From TH-plancto1 sp043777375 (GTDB lineage Bacteria > Planctomycetota > Planctomycetia > Planctomycetales > Planctomycetaceae), in contig JAYWHX010000195.1 of the NCBI GenBank assembly GCA_043777375.1, forward strand, positions 17,000 to 80,999: 64,000 nucleotides of DNA, written 5' to 3'. Positions 45,214 to 54,333 of the stretch are shown piece after piece (the stretch's first letter is position 1; each line of letters begins with the position of its first letter). Below the pieces are notes generated by a model. It saw nothing but the letters and a program-made list of their open reading frames with translations, was not told the DNA's origin and ran no database searches. A program made the translations under genes and the position numbers.

Positions 45214-48200
45214 TCAAGCCGCCTTGGCGGTTGCGAGGATTTCGCAGTTCTCACCGACTTGATCGAACCGCACGGCCATGCGCTTCGAGACGCCGGCCTG
45301 CTCCATCGTGACCCCGTACAGCACATCGGCAGCTGCCATGGTCGGCTTACGGTGTGTGATGACCACAAACTGGGTCATGGCCGAGAACTCCTTAACGACG
45401 TTCACGTATCGACCCACATTCGCATCATCGAGCGCGGCGTCGACTTCGTCGAGAATGCAGTACGGGCTCGGCTTGCTCTTAAACATCGCAAACAGCAGCC
45501 CGACAGCTGTCATTGTTTTCTCTCCCCCGCTCAGGAGGGTTAAGCTGCGAAGCTCCTTCCCCGGTGGACGGGCCACGATATCGATCCCGCATTCCAGCAC
45601 ATCGTCGGAGTTTTCCAGGATGATGTTGCCTTCTCCGCCGCCAAACATCTTGCGAAACAGCACCTGAAAATTGAGTCGGATCGTTTCAAAAGTCTCCAGG
45701 AACAGCCGTTTGCTCTCGACGTTGATCCGGCGAATGATGTCTTCGAGGGCGGCTTTCGCTTCTTGCAAATCCTTGAGCTGAGCGCTCAAGTCGTTGAAGC
45801 GGTTTTCAATTTCCTCCAGGCTGGCGAGCGCATCCGTATTCACGTGCCCCATCATCTTTAGACGTCGTCGAAGTCGGTCGACTGCGGCTTCGAACTCGGG
45901 ACGAACCTCTTCGTAACGAACATCGCTGGCGACGGGCAGCGCGACTGGCACGCTCTCGCCTGCTGTCGGCTCGGCTTCCGAGGGACGAGCCGAAGAGTCG
46001 TCCGCAGTGGGACCAGTCTCCCCGTATCGTTCTCGGAGATGGTCAGCGAATGCGGAGACTCCACTCGCGATTAGATCGTCGAGTGTGAGCTGGTACTCTT
46101 CTTCGATTCGCTTGGCGAGCGTGGTCTGCTGTTGATCGATCTCGCGAATCTTGAGCTGGGTTTCATGAGCGGTCTCGACCGCATTGCGACGACGACGATG
46201 CAACTCATCGAGCTCTCGTGAGCGCTGTGATCGCTCTTTGCGGAATGCGTCTCGCTCTCGATTGACGCTGCGAAGTTCCGAGAGCAGTTGCTCCTGCATC
46301 AGATAGCGTTCCGCCACGCTGGCCTGCGTTCGCAGTACCAGTAGCGTCGCCACTTGCTCGGCCTGCAGCAGGCTTTGATAGCGTTCGTGAGATTCCACAT
46401 CTTGATCGACTCTTTGCAGCTGATCGGCCTGGAGGCGAACCTGCGTCTGTTGCAGGCTGCGGAGTCGTTCCTCGTGCTTGGCCAGTTCGAGTTGCTCGGC
46501 CCGCACGAGTTGTTGGACCTCGTGAAGGAGAGTCTCGATCTCGGCGATCTCCGATTCCGCAACCTGCACGGCTATCGTGAGTTCCTCGGACTCGCGAAGT
46601 TCCGACTCCTGCTGCGTCCGGACGGATTGCAGCTCGGATTCCAGGGATTGGGTCCGTTCGAGTTGTTCCTGGGCCAGCCGCTCACGTTCCCGCAATGTAT
46701 CTGCGATCCGTGTCATTTCCTCGACTTGAGAGTTCAATCGCATCGCCGCTTCTGCGACCTGCGAGGAACGCCGCTGCGATTCAGTCTCGATCTCGTCTTG
46801 CCGCCCCGTGCGTGACTCGAGGGCGACCGAGAGAGTCGACAACCGCGCGACATCCGCCTCAATCGCCCGCTCCAGCCGGATGACCTCGCTCCGCAATTTA
46901 CGCAGCTCGCTTTTCCGAGACAGGACTGCCCCGTCAGCGGGCGCTGCCCCCACAAAGAGAACACCATCTCCGGTGATGAGCTCTCCCTGAAGCGTGACAA
47001 ACCGGCAACCCGCCCCCACCGTCGCGGCCAATTTCAGCGCTCGGTCGAGCGTGCTAACCACCCAGGTATCCGAAAGCAATCTCGCCGCTAATCCGGGGAC
47101 GCGGTCTGTTTCCGTAACGAGTTGATCCGCGCGCTGGATCACTCCCGCTTCGCGGCTCAGGTCCGGCCACTTGCGGCAGTCGAGGTCAAAGACCTCCATC
47201 CAGTGCGGCTGGCTCGGAGCCCGCCCTCGACGGGGAGCAAGCGCTGTTCTGAGTTCGATAAATCCAACGCGGTCGAGCAGCCGTCCCTCGCCTCGATTGA
47301 GATAGTCTAGCAGTGGACGCAGATCATCGACGACCAGAATCTGCGTGCGATCTCCCAGCGCCAACTCCACGAGTGGTGCCGTCTCCAGTGCGGTATCGAG
47401 CAGATCTCCAACGGTTCCCAGGATATTGGACCAAGGTGCCTCACCCAGCGTATCGGCTCGGCGCAGGATCTCGCGGACTCCGAGGCCGATCCCTTCCTGT
47501 TTGCGTTCCAGATCCTGCAGGACGTTCAGGCGGGCCAGCGCGGCACTCCGCCGCTCTCTCAGCTCCGCCAGTCGGCGATCAGTCTGCGAATGCTCACCCA
47601 GCAGCGATGAACGTTCGGATCGGAGCAAGTCCAGCTCCGCCCGCGCACGCTGGCTCGTACTGTCTGCAGACGCATGCGCGCGACGACACTGCTCCAATTG
47701 AACTTCAGCCGATGAGTGCTCGGCCAGCAATTGATCGATTCTTCCACGCGTCTTCGCGAGAGCATCCAGCGCAGTCTGTTGTTGAAGTTCCAGTGTCGCA
47801 ATCCGAGTGAGTGCCGACTGCGACCTCAGACTCAGTTGGTCTCGCACTTGCCGACGATCCCGCAGCCGGGAGCGGGCCAAGTCCAGCTGACCACGGAGAA
47901 GCGATAACTCGCGATCGCGATTCTGAATCGCGAGTTGTTGCTCAACAAAACTCTCCTCAAACTGGAGAAGTCGGACAGCGGTTTCTTCGAGTTCGCGCGA
48001 GACGGCGCCGGCTCGTGCAGTGAGTTCCAGACGCTGTTTTCGCATTCGATCCAGATCCGCATGCAGCTCCTTAAGTCGGAACGACTGGTGGCGGATCGTG
48101 GCATCCTGCGTGACGATGCTTTCTCGGTTTGACGAAGACTTGCGTTCAAAATCACGGACTCGCGATTCAATCTCGTGCAGTTCACTGTCAGCCCGCTGGA

Positions 48201-49002
48201 CTTGCTCTTCGAGAGATTGCACGCTGGTTGCCAGACCTTCAGCTGTGCTGCGGGCTTGCTGTTCGACTTGTTTCCACTCGATCAGTTGAGTCGCCCAGAT
48301 CCGGGCATCGTCCGCCGCCAGCCCCGTCCAGAGGGTCTTGAGCTCGGCCGAGATCTCGCGGTATTTGGCAGCCTTGCTGGCCTGGCTGCGCGTCGAGTTC
48401 AGCTGAGCTTCCACTTCGTCGACGATGTCCGTCAGACGTTGCAGGTTCTGGTCGATGCGCTCGATCTTGCGTTGGGCCTCGACCCGCTTTGATTTGAAGC
48501 GAGAGATGCCTGCCGCCTCTTCGAACACGAGCCGACGGGCAGCTGGGTTCGCTTGAAGAATCTGATCGACGCGGCCCTGCTCGATGATGCTGTAGGCCGC
48601 AGTCCCGGCACCTGTCCCGAGGAAGAGATCGCGAATGTCTTTCAGCCGAACGACTGATCGATTCAGGATGTATTCCGAATCACCGCTGCGGTACAACCGC
48701 CGTCCCACTTGGACCTCAACGGCATCCATCGGAAACAGGCGGTTCGTGTTGTCGAACGTCAGAGTGGCCTCTGAAAATCCGCTCGGCTTGCGGCCATTGG
48801 ACCCGTTAAAGATGACATCGGTCATCTCGGTCCCGCGCAGGCTCTTGGCGCTTTGGTCGCCGAGAATCCATTTGATGGAGTCGACGACGTTACTCTTCCC
48901 ACTTCCATTGGGCCCAACGACGCAGGTCATCCCCGGCGCGAACTCGAATACGGTTCGGTCCGCGAAGCTCTTGAATCCAAAGAGTTCGAGGGACTTGAGC
49001 AT
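45214..49002 (-). CDS. smc: Chromosome segregation protein SMC
   Basis: 1262 residues from ATG at 49002 (TTG at 49020 would add six residues). ATP-driven DNA-organising condensin subunit. Walker A GPNGSGKS at 30-37, signature LSGGEK at 1157-1162, Walker B YCILDEVDAALDD at about 1181-1193, and the ITHRKPTM D-loop/switch. Two long coiled-coil arms flank a hinge at about 510-690 (GLGVREILRRAD, ELALGDRTQILVVDDL). About 70-80 residues longer than Bacillus SMC (about 1186), mainly in the arms. No scpA or scpB is adjacent. Convergent with the CAP gene. Confidence 0.97.
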   Translation of the reverse strand: MLKSLELFGFKSFADRTVFEFAPGMTCVVGPNGSGKSNVVDSIKWILGDQSAKSLRGTEMTDVIFNGSNGRKPSGFSEATLTFDNTNRLFPMDAVEVQVGRRLYRSGDSEYILNRSVVRLKDIRDLFLGTGAGTAAYSIIEQGRVDQILQANPAARRLVFEEAAGISRFKSKRVEAQRKIERIDQNLQRLTDIVDEVEAQLNSTRSQASKAAKYREISAELKTLWTGLAADDARIWATQLIEWKQVEQQARSTAEGLATSVQSLEEQVQRADSELHEIESRVRDFERKSSSNRESIVTQDATIRHQSFRLKELHADLDRMRKQRLELTARAGAVSRELEETAVRLLQFEESFVEQQLAIQNRDRELSLLRGQLDLARSRLRDRRQVRDQLSLRSQSALTRIATLELQQQTALDALAKTRGRIDQLLAEHSSAEVQLEQCRRAHASADSTSQRARAELDLLRSERSSLLGEHSQTDRRLAELRERRSAALARLNVLQDLERKQEGIGLGVREILRRADTLGEAPWSNILGTVGDLLDTALETAPLVELALGDRTQILVVDDLRPLLDYLNRGEGRLLDRVGFIELRTALAPRRGRAPSQPHWMEVFDLDCRKWPDLSREAGVIQRADQLVTETDRVPGLAARLLSDTWVVSTLDRALKLAATVGAGCRFVTLQGELITGDGVLFVGAAPADGAVLSRKSELRKLRSEVIRLERAIEADVARLSTLSVALESRTGRQDEIETESQRRSSQVAEAAMRLNSQVEEMTRIADTLRERERLAQEQLERTQSLESELQSVRTQQESELRESEELTIAVQVAESEIAEIETLLHEVQQLVRAEQLELAKHEERLRSLQQTQVRLQADQLQRVDQDVESHERYQSLLQAEQVATLLVLRTQASVAERYLMQEQLLSELRSVNRERDAFRKERSQRSRELDELHRRRRNAVETAHETQLKIREIDQQQTTLAKRIEEEYQLTLDDLIASGVSAFADHLRERYGETGPTADDSSARPSEAEPTAGESVPVALPVASDVRYEEVRPEFEAAVDRLRRRLKMMGHVNTDALASLEEIENRFNDLSAQLKDLQEAKAALEDIIRRINVESKRLFLETFETIRLNFQVLFRKMFGGGEGNIILENSDDVLECGIDIVARPPGKELRSLTLLSGGEKTMTAVGLLFAMFKSKPSPYCILDEVDAALDDANVGRYVNVVKEFSAMTQFVVITHRKPTMAAADVLYGVTMEQAGVSKRMAVRFDQVGENCEILATAKAA

Positions 49003-49057
49003 GAGACCAACGGAATCCAACTGATGAGAGCGGTCTAGGGGTGCCGACGATTTCCGG

Positions 49058-50899
49058 TTACTGCACCTGGAAGCTGACGCCGCTCATTCCTTCGGTGGAA
49101 TTCTCGGCTCCCACCGACACAGGCTTGGCTTCAGGAGCAGCCTCCATCTCGGCCTCGACTTCGAGTCCGCTCGGATCGATGTCAAACAGGTTCGGCATGA
49201 GTGCAGAGCTGCCGATCATCTCTGACGACGGTCCTTCCGCTAGCCCAGGACGCTCGAAGACGCGGCCTGCTTGTGGAAGCTGATCAAAGGCCAATGTGCC
49301 ATCCAGATTCCGCTGTTTCTGAGCCTGGACGAGCATCTCGACGATCGCCGGGTATTCCGCGCCCAGTTCCGCGGCTGCCGCGATGACATCTGTCACTCGG
49401 AGACTGGAGTACAGATCGCGGTTGGGTTTTCCAGGCACGATCAGGGAGAGCTTCACTTTGTTGCCATGATCCGGACACTGGATGATGACATCGCTTCCCG
49501 CGCGCATCACCAGCGGGGCTGCAAACTGCTGGTCGACTCCGAAGACCACGACCTCGGGCTGGCGTCGACTGGTCACATGAATTGCCGGAGCACTCGTACT
49601 TTCAATCAGATGCACCTCGAACCCGGAATCGTATTTTCGAGTGATGACTGACGAATCATTCGGGGAGGCGATCGACAGGGCTCGAAACGCTCCGTAACGG
49701 GTCTCAAGACTCTCATGCTGCAGCAATTCACGCATGGCGATGATGGCATCACCATCAGTCAATGTCGACAATGCCGCCAGAGCAAACACTCGAAACGCAG
49801 GCTCCTTGTCAGCGACTTCTTTCAGCACGGCCACACCCGAAGCATCATTCAGATATGCCAGTGCCTCAGCGGCATAGAAGCGAGCTTCGACCTCATCGGC
49901 GTTCAGACCATCTTTCAGGATGGGGATCGCCTCCGTGCCGATGGCCTCGAGTTCCAGCGCCGCCTGGGCGCTGGTGTCTCCGCGGACCAGGGAGCTGGCC
50001 AGATCCTGCAATCGCAGATGATGATCGACTGACGTCTCGGTCAGCCGAATATTACGGACTGCCTGCAAGTACCGAGGATAGTTGTCTCGGTATCGCTCGG
50101 CCACGATGAGTTCAATTGATTGATCAGTCTTGGCTTTGGCCAGAGGACGCTTGATTCCATGGTCATAACCAGCAAACCGCTGACCGATACGATCTGCGAT
50201 GCGGGTGGTCATCTTGGCCCCCTTGTAGTCCTCCCGCAGACGGATTCCCAAATCGCGGCTTAGTCCGGAGTACTTCCCCCCCCCTGGAATGACACCCAAC
50301 ACCAGACCGGGCGATTCGGCATCAAAGCTACGGACCAGGATTGGCCCCTGCGAAATCCCTAGTTCTCGACCTTCCTTGAGGCCGCCTCCATCCGCCAGAT
50401 AGGCATATTCACGCAGGAAGCAGGGCAGCAAATGCCCCCCTTTTAGGCTCGTGGTTTGACTGCCTTCAGCGAGTTTGACTTCGACATCCATCGGATCGCC
50501 CTTGCGAATCAACGGGGGGATGAATGCCGTCACGATGACCAGGGCTGTGTTGGGTGAACGCAGAAGTGACTCGGGGTCATCCACTCTTCGTCGACGCATC
50601 TCTTCCAGCAGCAACTTTCGCTGCGGAGACGCGGGTGGGTCTTCCCCAGTTCCATCCAGTCCGACGACGAGGCCGACTCCCTGCACCATGCGTACGGTGT
50701 CTCCGCCAATCGAAATGTAGTCACCGAGCAACCGCGAGTGCCCCTTCTCACCTCGCAAGGCATTGTTCACACGAGCCTTCCGCCGATTGTCCGGATTCAG
50801 CATGCCCGGCAGCTTAAAATCCAGATCGAGAGCCTGACATCCGGCACTGAACAGCAGCAGAAGCAGGAGGCACATCGAACGTGAGCGATAAGATCGCAT
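49058..50899 (-). CDS. FlgI-like lipoprotein with inserted HEAT repeats
   Basis: 613 residues, ATG at 50899. Lipoprotein signal: LLLLLLFSAGC, Cys at residue 21. Residues about 55-300 resemble the flagellar P-ring protein FlgI (DYISIGGDTVRMVQGVGLVVGLDGTGED). About 300-430 is helical with HEAT-type repeats (ALELEAIGTEAIPILKDGLN, ARFYAAEALAYLNDASGVAVL, FRVFALAALSTLTDGDAII). After that the sequence returns to FlgI-like character, including SSLRVTDVIAAAAELGAEYPAIVEML, matching the C-terminal end of FlgI. No other flagellar gene is in the window. Inference: outer-membrane or periplasmic ring-forming protein that may not be flagellar. 37 bases downstream of smc's start codon side, same strand but upstream of smc, so possibly cotranscribed. 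Confidence 0.8.
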   Translation of the reverse strand: MRSYRSRSMCLLLLLLFSAGCQALDLDFKLPGMLNPDNRRKARVNNALRGEKGHSRLLGDYISIGGDTVRMVQGVGLVVGLDGTGEDPPASPQRKLLLEEMRRRRVDDPESLLRSPNTALVIVTAFIPPLIRKGDPMDVEVKLAEGSQTTSLKGGHLLPCFLREYAYLADGGGLKEGRELGISQGPILVRSFDAESPGLVLGVIPGGGKYSGLSRDLGIRLREDYKGAKMTTRIADRIGQRFAGYDHGIKRPLAKAKTDQSIELIVAERYRDNYPRYLQAVRNIRLTETSVDHHLRLQDLASSLVRGDTSAQAALELEAIGTEAIPILKDGLNADEVEARFYAAEALAYLNDASGVAVLKEVADKEPAFRVFALAALSTLTDGDAIIAMRELLQHESLETRYGAFRALSIASPNDSSVITRKYDSGFEVHLIESTSAPAIHVTSRRQPEVVVFGVDQQFAAPLVMRAGSDVIIQCPDHGNKVKLSLIVPGKPNRDLYSSLRVTDVIAAAAELGAEYPAIVEMLVQAQKQRNLDGTLAFDQLPQAGRVFERPGLAEGPSSEMIGSSALMPNLFDIDPSGLEVEAEMEAAPEAKPVSVGAENSTEGMSGVSFQVQ

Positions 50900-51138
50900 G
50901 TCGCCAATCCTTGGCTGAGAGATGAGGAGTCAGCGCGAAGCAGTGAGTGGCAAGACGCCGAGCGCAAGACTGCGCAGACCTCCTGCCGGGAGGGAGGCGG
51001 GACACTACGGTGGCGCTTTCCCAGCGGTCAAGAGGGTCGGCCTTTTCCGCCGAGTTTCCTCCCACTGTCGTGCAGAATTGGCCGAACGGGGCTGGTTCTC
51101 AGCAGGCAGATTCTGCCGCTAAGTCTCATTCAAGTCAC

Positions 51139-52683
51139 CTAGAACCGGTCAACTGTCGTATATCCCCCTCCGCTTGGCCGGGGAGTAGAGGGCGGTGGAT
51201 TCGTCCGGACCCAGGTGGGAGCGGATGCCTCGGTAAAAATGGAGCCCGACCAACCTGAGCCCGATGGACCGCTGCGGCGCTGGATACTCCGGTTCACCCC
51301 ATGTTGCAACGCTGCTCCCAAGACCTGCACCATCGCATTGGCCAAGACACTCGTCATCGGGTGATTGACGACATCCATCACGGTCGTCTCGCTCTGCGTT
51401 CTCTCAAATTCTTGATGCCGCTTCAATTCTGACCACAGTGCATCACGAGACAAGGCCCCGGTACGGAATCGTTCCAGCAACTGGCCCAACTGCAGCTGAT
51501 CGTCGAAATGGGATCGATCTTCTTCGAAGTTCGACTGCTCGATACGCCGCGAGATGAACTCAAATCCGTCGCTGATCCCCACAGAGGCCACAATCCCCTG
51601 AGCAGTCGTCTGCAGCTGAGGTTTTAGTTTCCCAATCTGCTCATTAAGAAAACGAATGCGAGAGACAATCTCATCGTCACGGGTACTGGGGGTGCGTACG
51701 GCCCGTTGTTCCAGAACCGCGGTCTCAGTCTCGTTCAAAAACGCTCGATAGCGGTCCAGGGCGTCGCGATAGAACTGGCACTGATCCTGACTCATCGCCG
51801 TCAGTTCGGTCTGGGCTTTCGCAATCAGTTGTCGCGACTGGGCCAGTTGTTGATCCAACCGGTCACGTTGCTCGCGTGTCGTGTTGGCATCCGTGATGTT
51901 TTGCGTGAGGCCAGCTTGGCGCGCCACGTCATTCTCAATTTGCTCGACTTGTGACATCAGTTGATGGAACATCTCCCGGCGCCGAGTCAGCTCGTTTTGC
52001 ATCAAGACCGGGGTGTTTTTCAAGAACTCATATCCCCGCCGAGCAGTCGGATATCCAATCATCTCGGAGACCCAGCGATCGAGACGGCGGGTCCAGCCGC
52101 GCTGCGTGTACTCTGGCGTCAAATAACGGCGACGATACAGGTATTGAAACAGCGAGCTTTGCTCGTAGGTGGGAAGCTTCTCACGCGCCCCGGATTGGAC
52201 ATCGGCCACTCGCTGTTCGTCGCGATGCAGGACCGCTTCCGCCTCGACGGCTTGCTTTGAGAGTCCCGGGAACTCGGCGTGAGACTGCAGTTCGGTCTGG
52301 ACAACAGCTTGCAATCGAGCCTGCTCAGTCAATTGCAAAGTCAGCTGGGAGTCGGCTTGCGAGCGAGATTGCGCGAGCTGTTGCTCAGCGGCCAGCAGTC
52401 TTTGAACGCGGCCCTGGATCTCCGTGATCGACCGCTCTTTCCGCTCGACGATCAGCAGCAAGTCTTTTCGAATCTCGTCGAAGATCGATTGAATCGTCTC
52501 GCGGCGTAGATCGGGGAGATCATGTTGAGCTAATTCCAGCAGTGCCGCTCCTCGATCGGAGACGACCTGCTCGATGTCAGATTTGAGTTTACGCTCGATT
52601 CCGCCCGCACGTTCCACGGCCGCGCGAGCCTGTTCATGGGCATCGCGAATCTCCTGGAACACTCTTCGCCCGGGAATCGTCAT
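51139..52683 (-). CDS. Long coiled-coil protein of unknown function
   Basis: 514 residues from ATG at 52683 (MTIPGRRVFQEIRDAHEQ; the frame extends nine codons to a GTG at 52710). Two long heptad-rich segments: about 10-165 and 235-385, joined by a conserved-looking block LPTYEQSSLFQYLYRRRYLTPEY around 185-205 that is not coiled coil. The C-terminal 100 residues are less ordered and end in a Ser/Pro/Gly-rich tail. No signal peptide or membrane helix. It follows the small membrane-protein gene by 36 bases, so the two probably form an operon. No family recognised. Confidence 0.8.
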   Translation of the reverse strand: MTIPGRRVFQEIRDAHEQARAAVERAGGIERKLKSDIEQVVSDRGAALLELAQHDLPDLRRETIQSIFDEIRKDLLLIVERKERSITEIQGRVQRLLAAEQQLAQSRSQADSQLTLQLTEQARLQAVVQTELQSHAEFPGLSKQAVEAEAVLHRDEQRVADVQSGAREKLPTYEQSSLFQYLYRRRYLTPEYTQRGWTRRLDRWVSEMIGYPTARRGYEFLKNTPVLMQNELTRRREMFHQLMSQVEQIENDVARQAGLTQNITDANTTREQRDRLDQQLAQSRQLIAKAQTELTAMSQDQCQFYRDALDRYRAFLNETETAVLEQRAVRTPSTRDDEIVSRIRFLNEQIGKLKPQLQTTAQGIVASVGISDGFEFISRRIEQSNFEEDRSHFDDQLQLGQLLERFRTGALSRDALWSELKRHQEFERTQSETTVMDVVNHPMTSVLANAMVQVLGAALQHGVNRSIQRRSGPSGSGWSGSIFTEASAPTWVRTNPPPSTPRPSGGGYTTVDRF

Positions 52684-52719
52684 GAGAGAACTCGGACCCA
52701 AAACGGGCACTGGCGTTGG

Positions 52720-52953
52720 CTATTTCAAGTGGCGGGCTTTGACCATCCGCCGGACCACACACAGGCTCGCGAACACCGCAGAAACAATGATCGCCAGAAT
52801 CGGCAGCAGATGCACCGGTTCTGCCGCGTGCAACGGTGATGTCGGTTCTGTCGAGCCGTGCCCCGGATGACCAAAGGCCTGCGACGCCATCACCGACACT
52901 GACAGAGTCGCCAAAAAGGACCAGAACCTCTGGAGCTGCATCATGTTCGCCAT
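52720..52953 (-). CDS. Small exported membrane protein with HPGHG motif
   Basis: 77 residues from ATG at 52953 (ATG at 52944 is an alternative; no strong ribosome-binding site for either). Signal-like helix LQRFWSFLATLSVSVMASQAFG, then GHPGHGSTEPTSPLHAAEPVHL with four His, then one membrane helix LLPILAIIVSAVFASLCVV and a basic end RRMVKARHLK. The His-rich loop faces outside by the positive-inside rule and may bind a metal (inference). Likely in an operon with the coiled-coil gene 36 bases downstream. Confidence 0.7.
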   Translation of the reverse strand: MANMMQLQRFWSFLATLSVSVMASQAFGHPGHGSTEPTSPLHAAEPVHLLPILAIIVSAVFASLCVVRRMVKARHLK

Positions 52954-53118
52954 CGGAATCAAGTGACGGTGTCTGAGTGAAGGATCTCAGCTTACCAATT
53001 CAGGGACCTCGATCCAATCCAGAAGCCAACCACCTCGCCACGCTATTCAGTGAGCTACGTTTGATTCGATCGAGAGTGCCAGCCCCTCTCACGACGGACC
53101 GGATTCCGAAAGTCTCAC

Positions 53119-54333
53119 GTGCATGCCCCATCGACAGTTCCGAAACTTGTCCCTCCCGCGATTCGCTTTGACGACGAATTCGTCGTGCAATTGCGCCCGT
53201 TCCCGTGCGAAACAAGTCCTGCTTGGGAAGCCGCCTGGCGCGACCTGGAGCGGCGCAGCCTACTGAGGAACCCGTTCCTATCTCCTTCATTTCTTCTCCC
53301 GCAGTCCCCGGAACCTGCGAATCCCCAGCCAGTTCAACTCCTGACGATCATCGACGGGCAGGGACGCTGGCTGCTGGCAGGTATCTTTGAGCAGATCAGC
53401 GGGACACGCCAATTGCCTCTGCCACACTTGCGGGCGGCGCGTACCAGTCACTCGTTCAAGACGGGACTCATGGTCGACGCCACCTTGTGTGAATCCACAG
53501 TCGAAGTTTTGTGGAGGTTCTTACGAGAACTCAATTTGCACGGCCTGTCGTTCCCCTTATTCCCCTTGCAAAGCTCGTTGGCCCTGTTGCTCCGCGAACG
53601 TTGCGAGCAAGAGCGCACAGCGGTCGTCGTCGAGGATGTTCACTCGCGAGCGATGACGTATGGAGTGGATCACGACGACGAATCGACCATGTCCGTGAGG
53701 CGAGCCAAGAGCCTGCGCCGCGGTCGCCGGGAACTGGAAAAGGTGGGGGCTGTTTCACTGCGATTCAACGGATGCGAGGACGGAGACCTGTCGTCTGCCG
53801 AGCGATTTCTGTTCCTCGAATCACTCGGCTGGAAGGGTGAGTCGCAGTCGGCCCTCGCCTGTCGGCCACACCAAGTCCAAGCGTTTAAAGACATCGCACT
53901 GGGACTCGCGGAACAACAGCGAATCCAGTTTGCCGAACTCGCTGTGGATGATCGCGTGATCGCCAGCATGTGCTTGTTCCGCTCGGAGAACGATTACTAC
54001 GCCTTCAAAATCGGCTGGGACCCGCAGTTCGAACGTGGCTGTCCCGGCTTTCTCCTGGCAGCTGAGATTCAAGCGAATCTCCACCGATTGCCTGGATGTG
54101 AACGCATCGACAGCTGTGCCAGTGCTGGGAGCTTTCTCGACCATGTGTGGCCCGGAAGGAAGGAAATCGGCACGGCACTGTTCACGACAACCTGGTGGGG
54201 TTCGACTGCCGCCCAGGGATCGCGCTGGGTGCGAGATCGCTATCGACAGCTGCGCGGCCAGCCTCCGAGTGTTGGATCACACGGTGAAACGAAGTTGGCT
54301 CAATTGCCCGAGCATGTGGGGGAGGTCCCATGA
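53119..54333 (+). CDS. GNAT-superfamily (CelD/BioF2-like) acyltransferase
   Basis: 404 residues from GTG at 53119; no ATG is available in frame before the conserved part. The C-terminal half matches the GNAT_acetyltransf_6 pattern: SLRRGRRELEKVGAVSLRFNG, ERFLFLESLGWKGESQSAL, then FAELAVDDRVIASMCLF and YYAFKIGWDPQFERGCPGFLLAAE. Known relatives act in cellulose or exopolysaccharide biosynthesis and N-acylation of sugars. Its stop overlaps the next start by four bases (ATGA), so the pair is translationally coupled, which suggests a joint role in modifying a surface glycan or lipid. Confidence 0.82.
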   Translation: MHAPSTVPKLVPPAIRFDDEFVVQLRPFPCETSPAWEAAWRDLERRSLLRNPFLSPSFLLPQSPEPANPQPVQLLTIIDGQGRWLLAGIFEQISGTRQLPLPHLRAARTSHSFKTGLMVDATLCESTVEVLWRFLRELNLHGLSFPLFPLQSSLALLLRERCEQERTAVVVEDVHSRAMTYGVDHDDESTMSVRRAKSLRRGRRELEKVGAVSLRFNGCEDGDLSSAERFLFLESLGWKGESQSALACRPHQVQAFKDIALGLAEQQRIQFAELAVDDRVIASMCLFRSENDYYAFKIGWDPQFERGCPGFLLAAEIQANLHRLPGCERIDSCASAGSFLDHVWPGRKEIGTALFTTTWWGSTAAQGSRWVRDRYRQLRGQPPSVGSHGETKLAQLPEHVGEVP

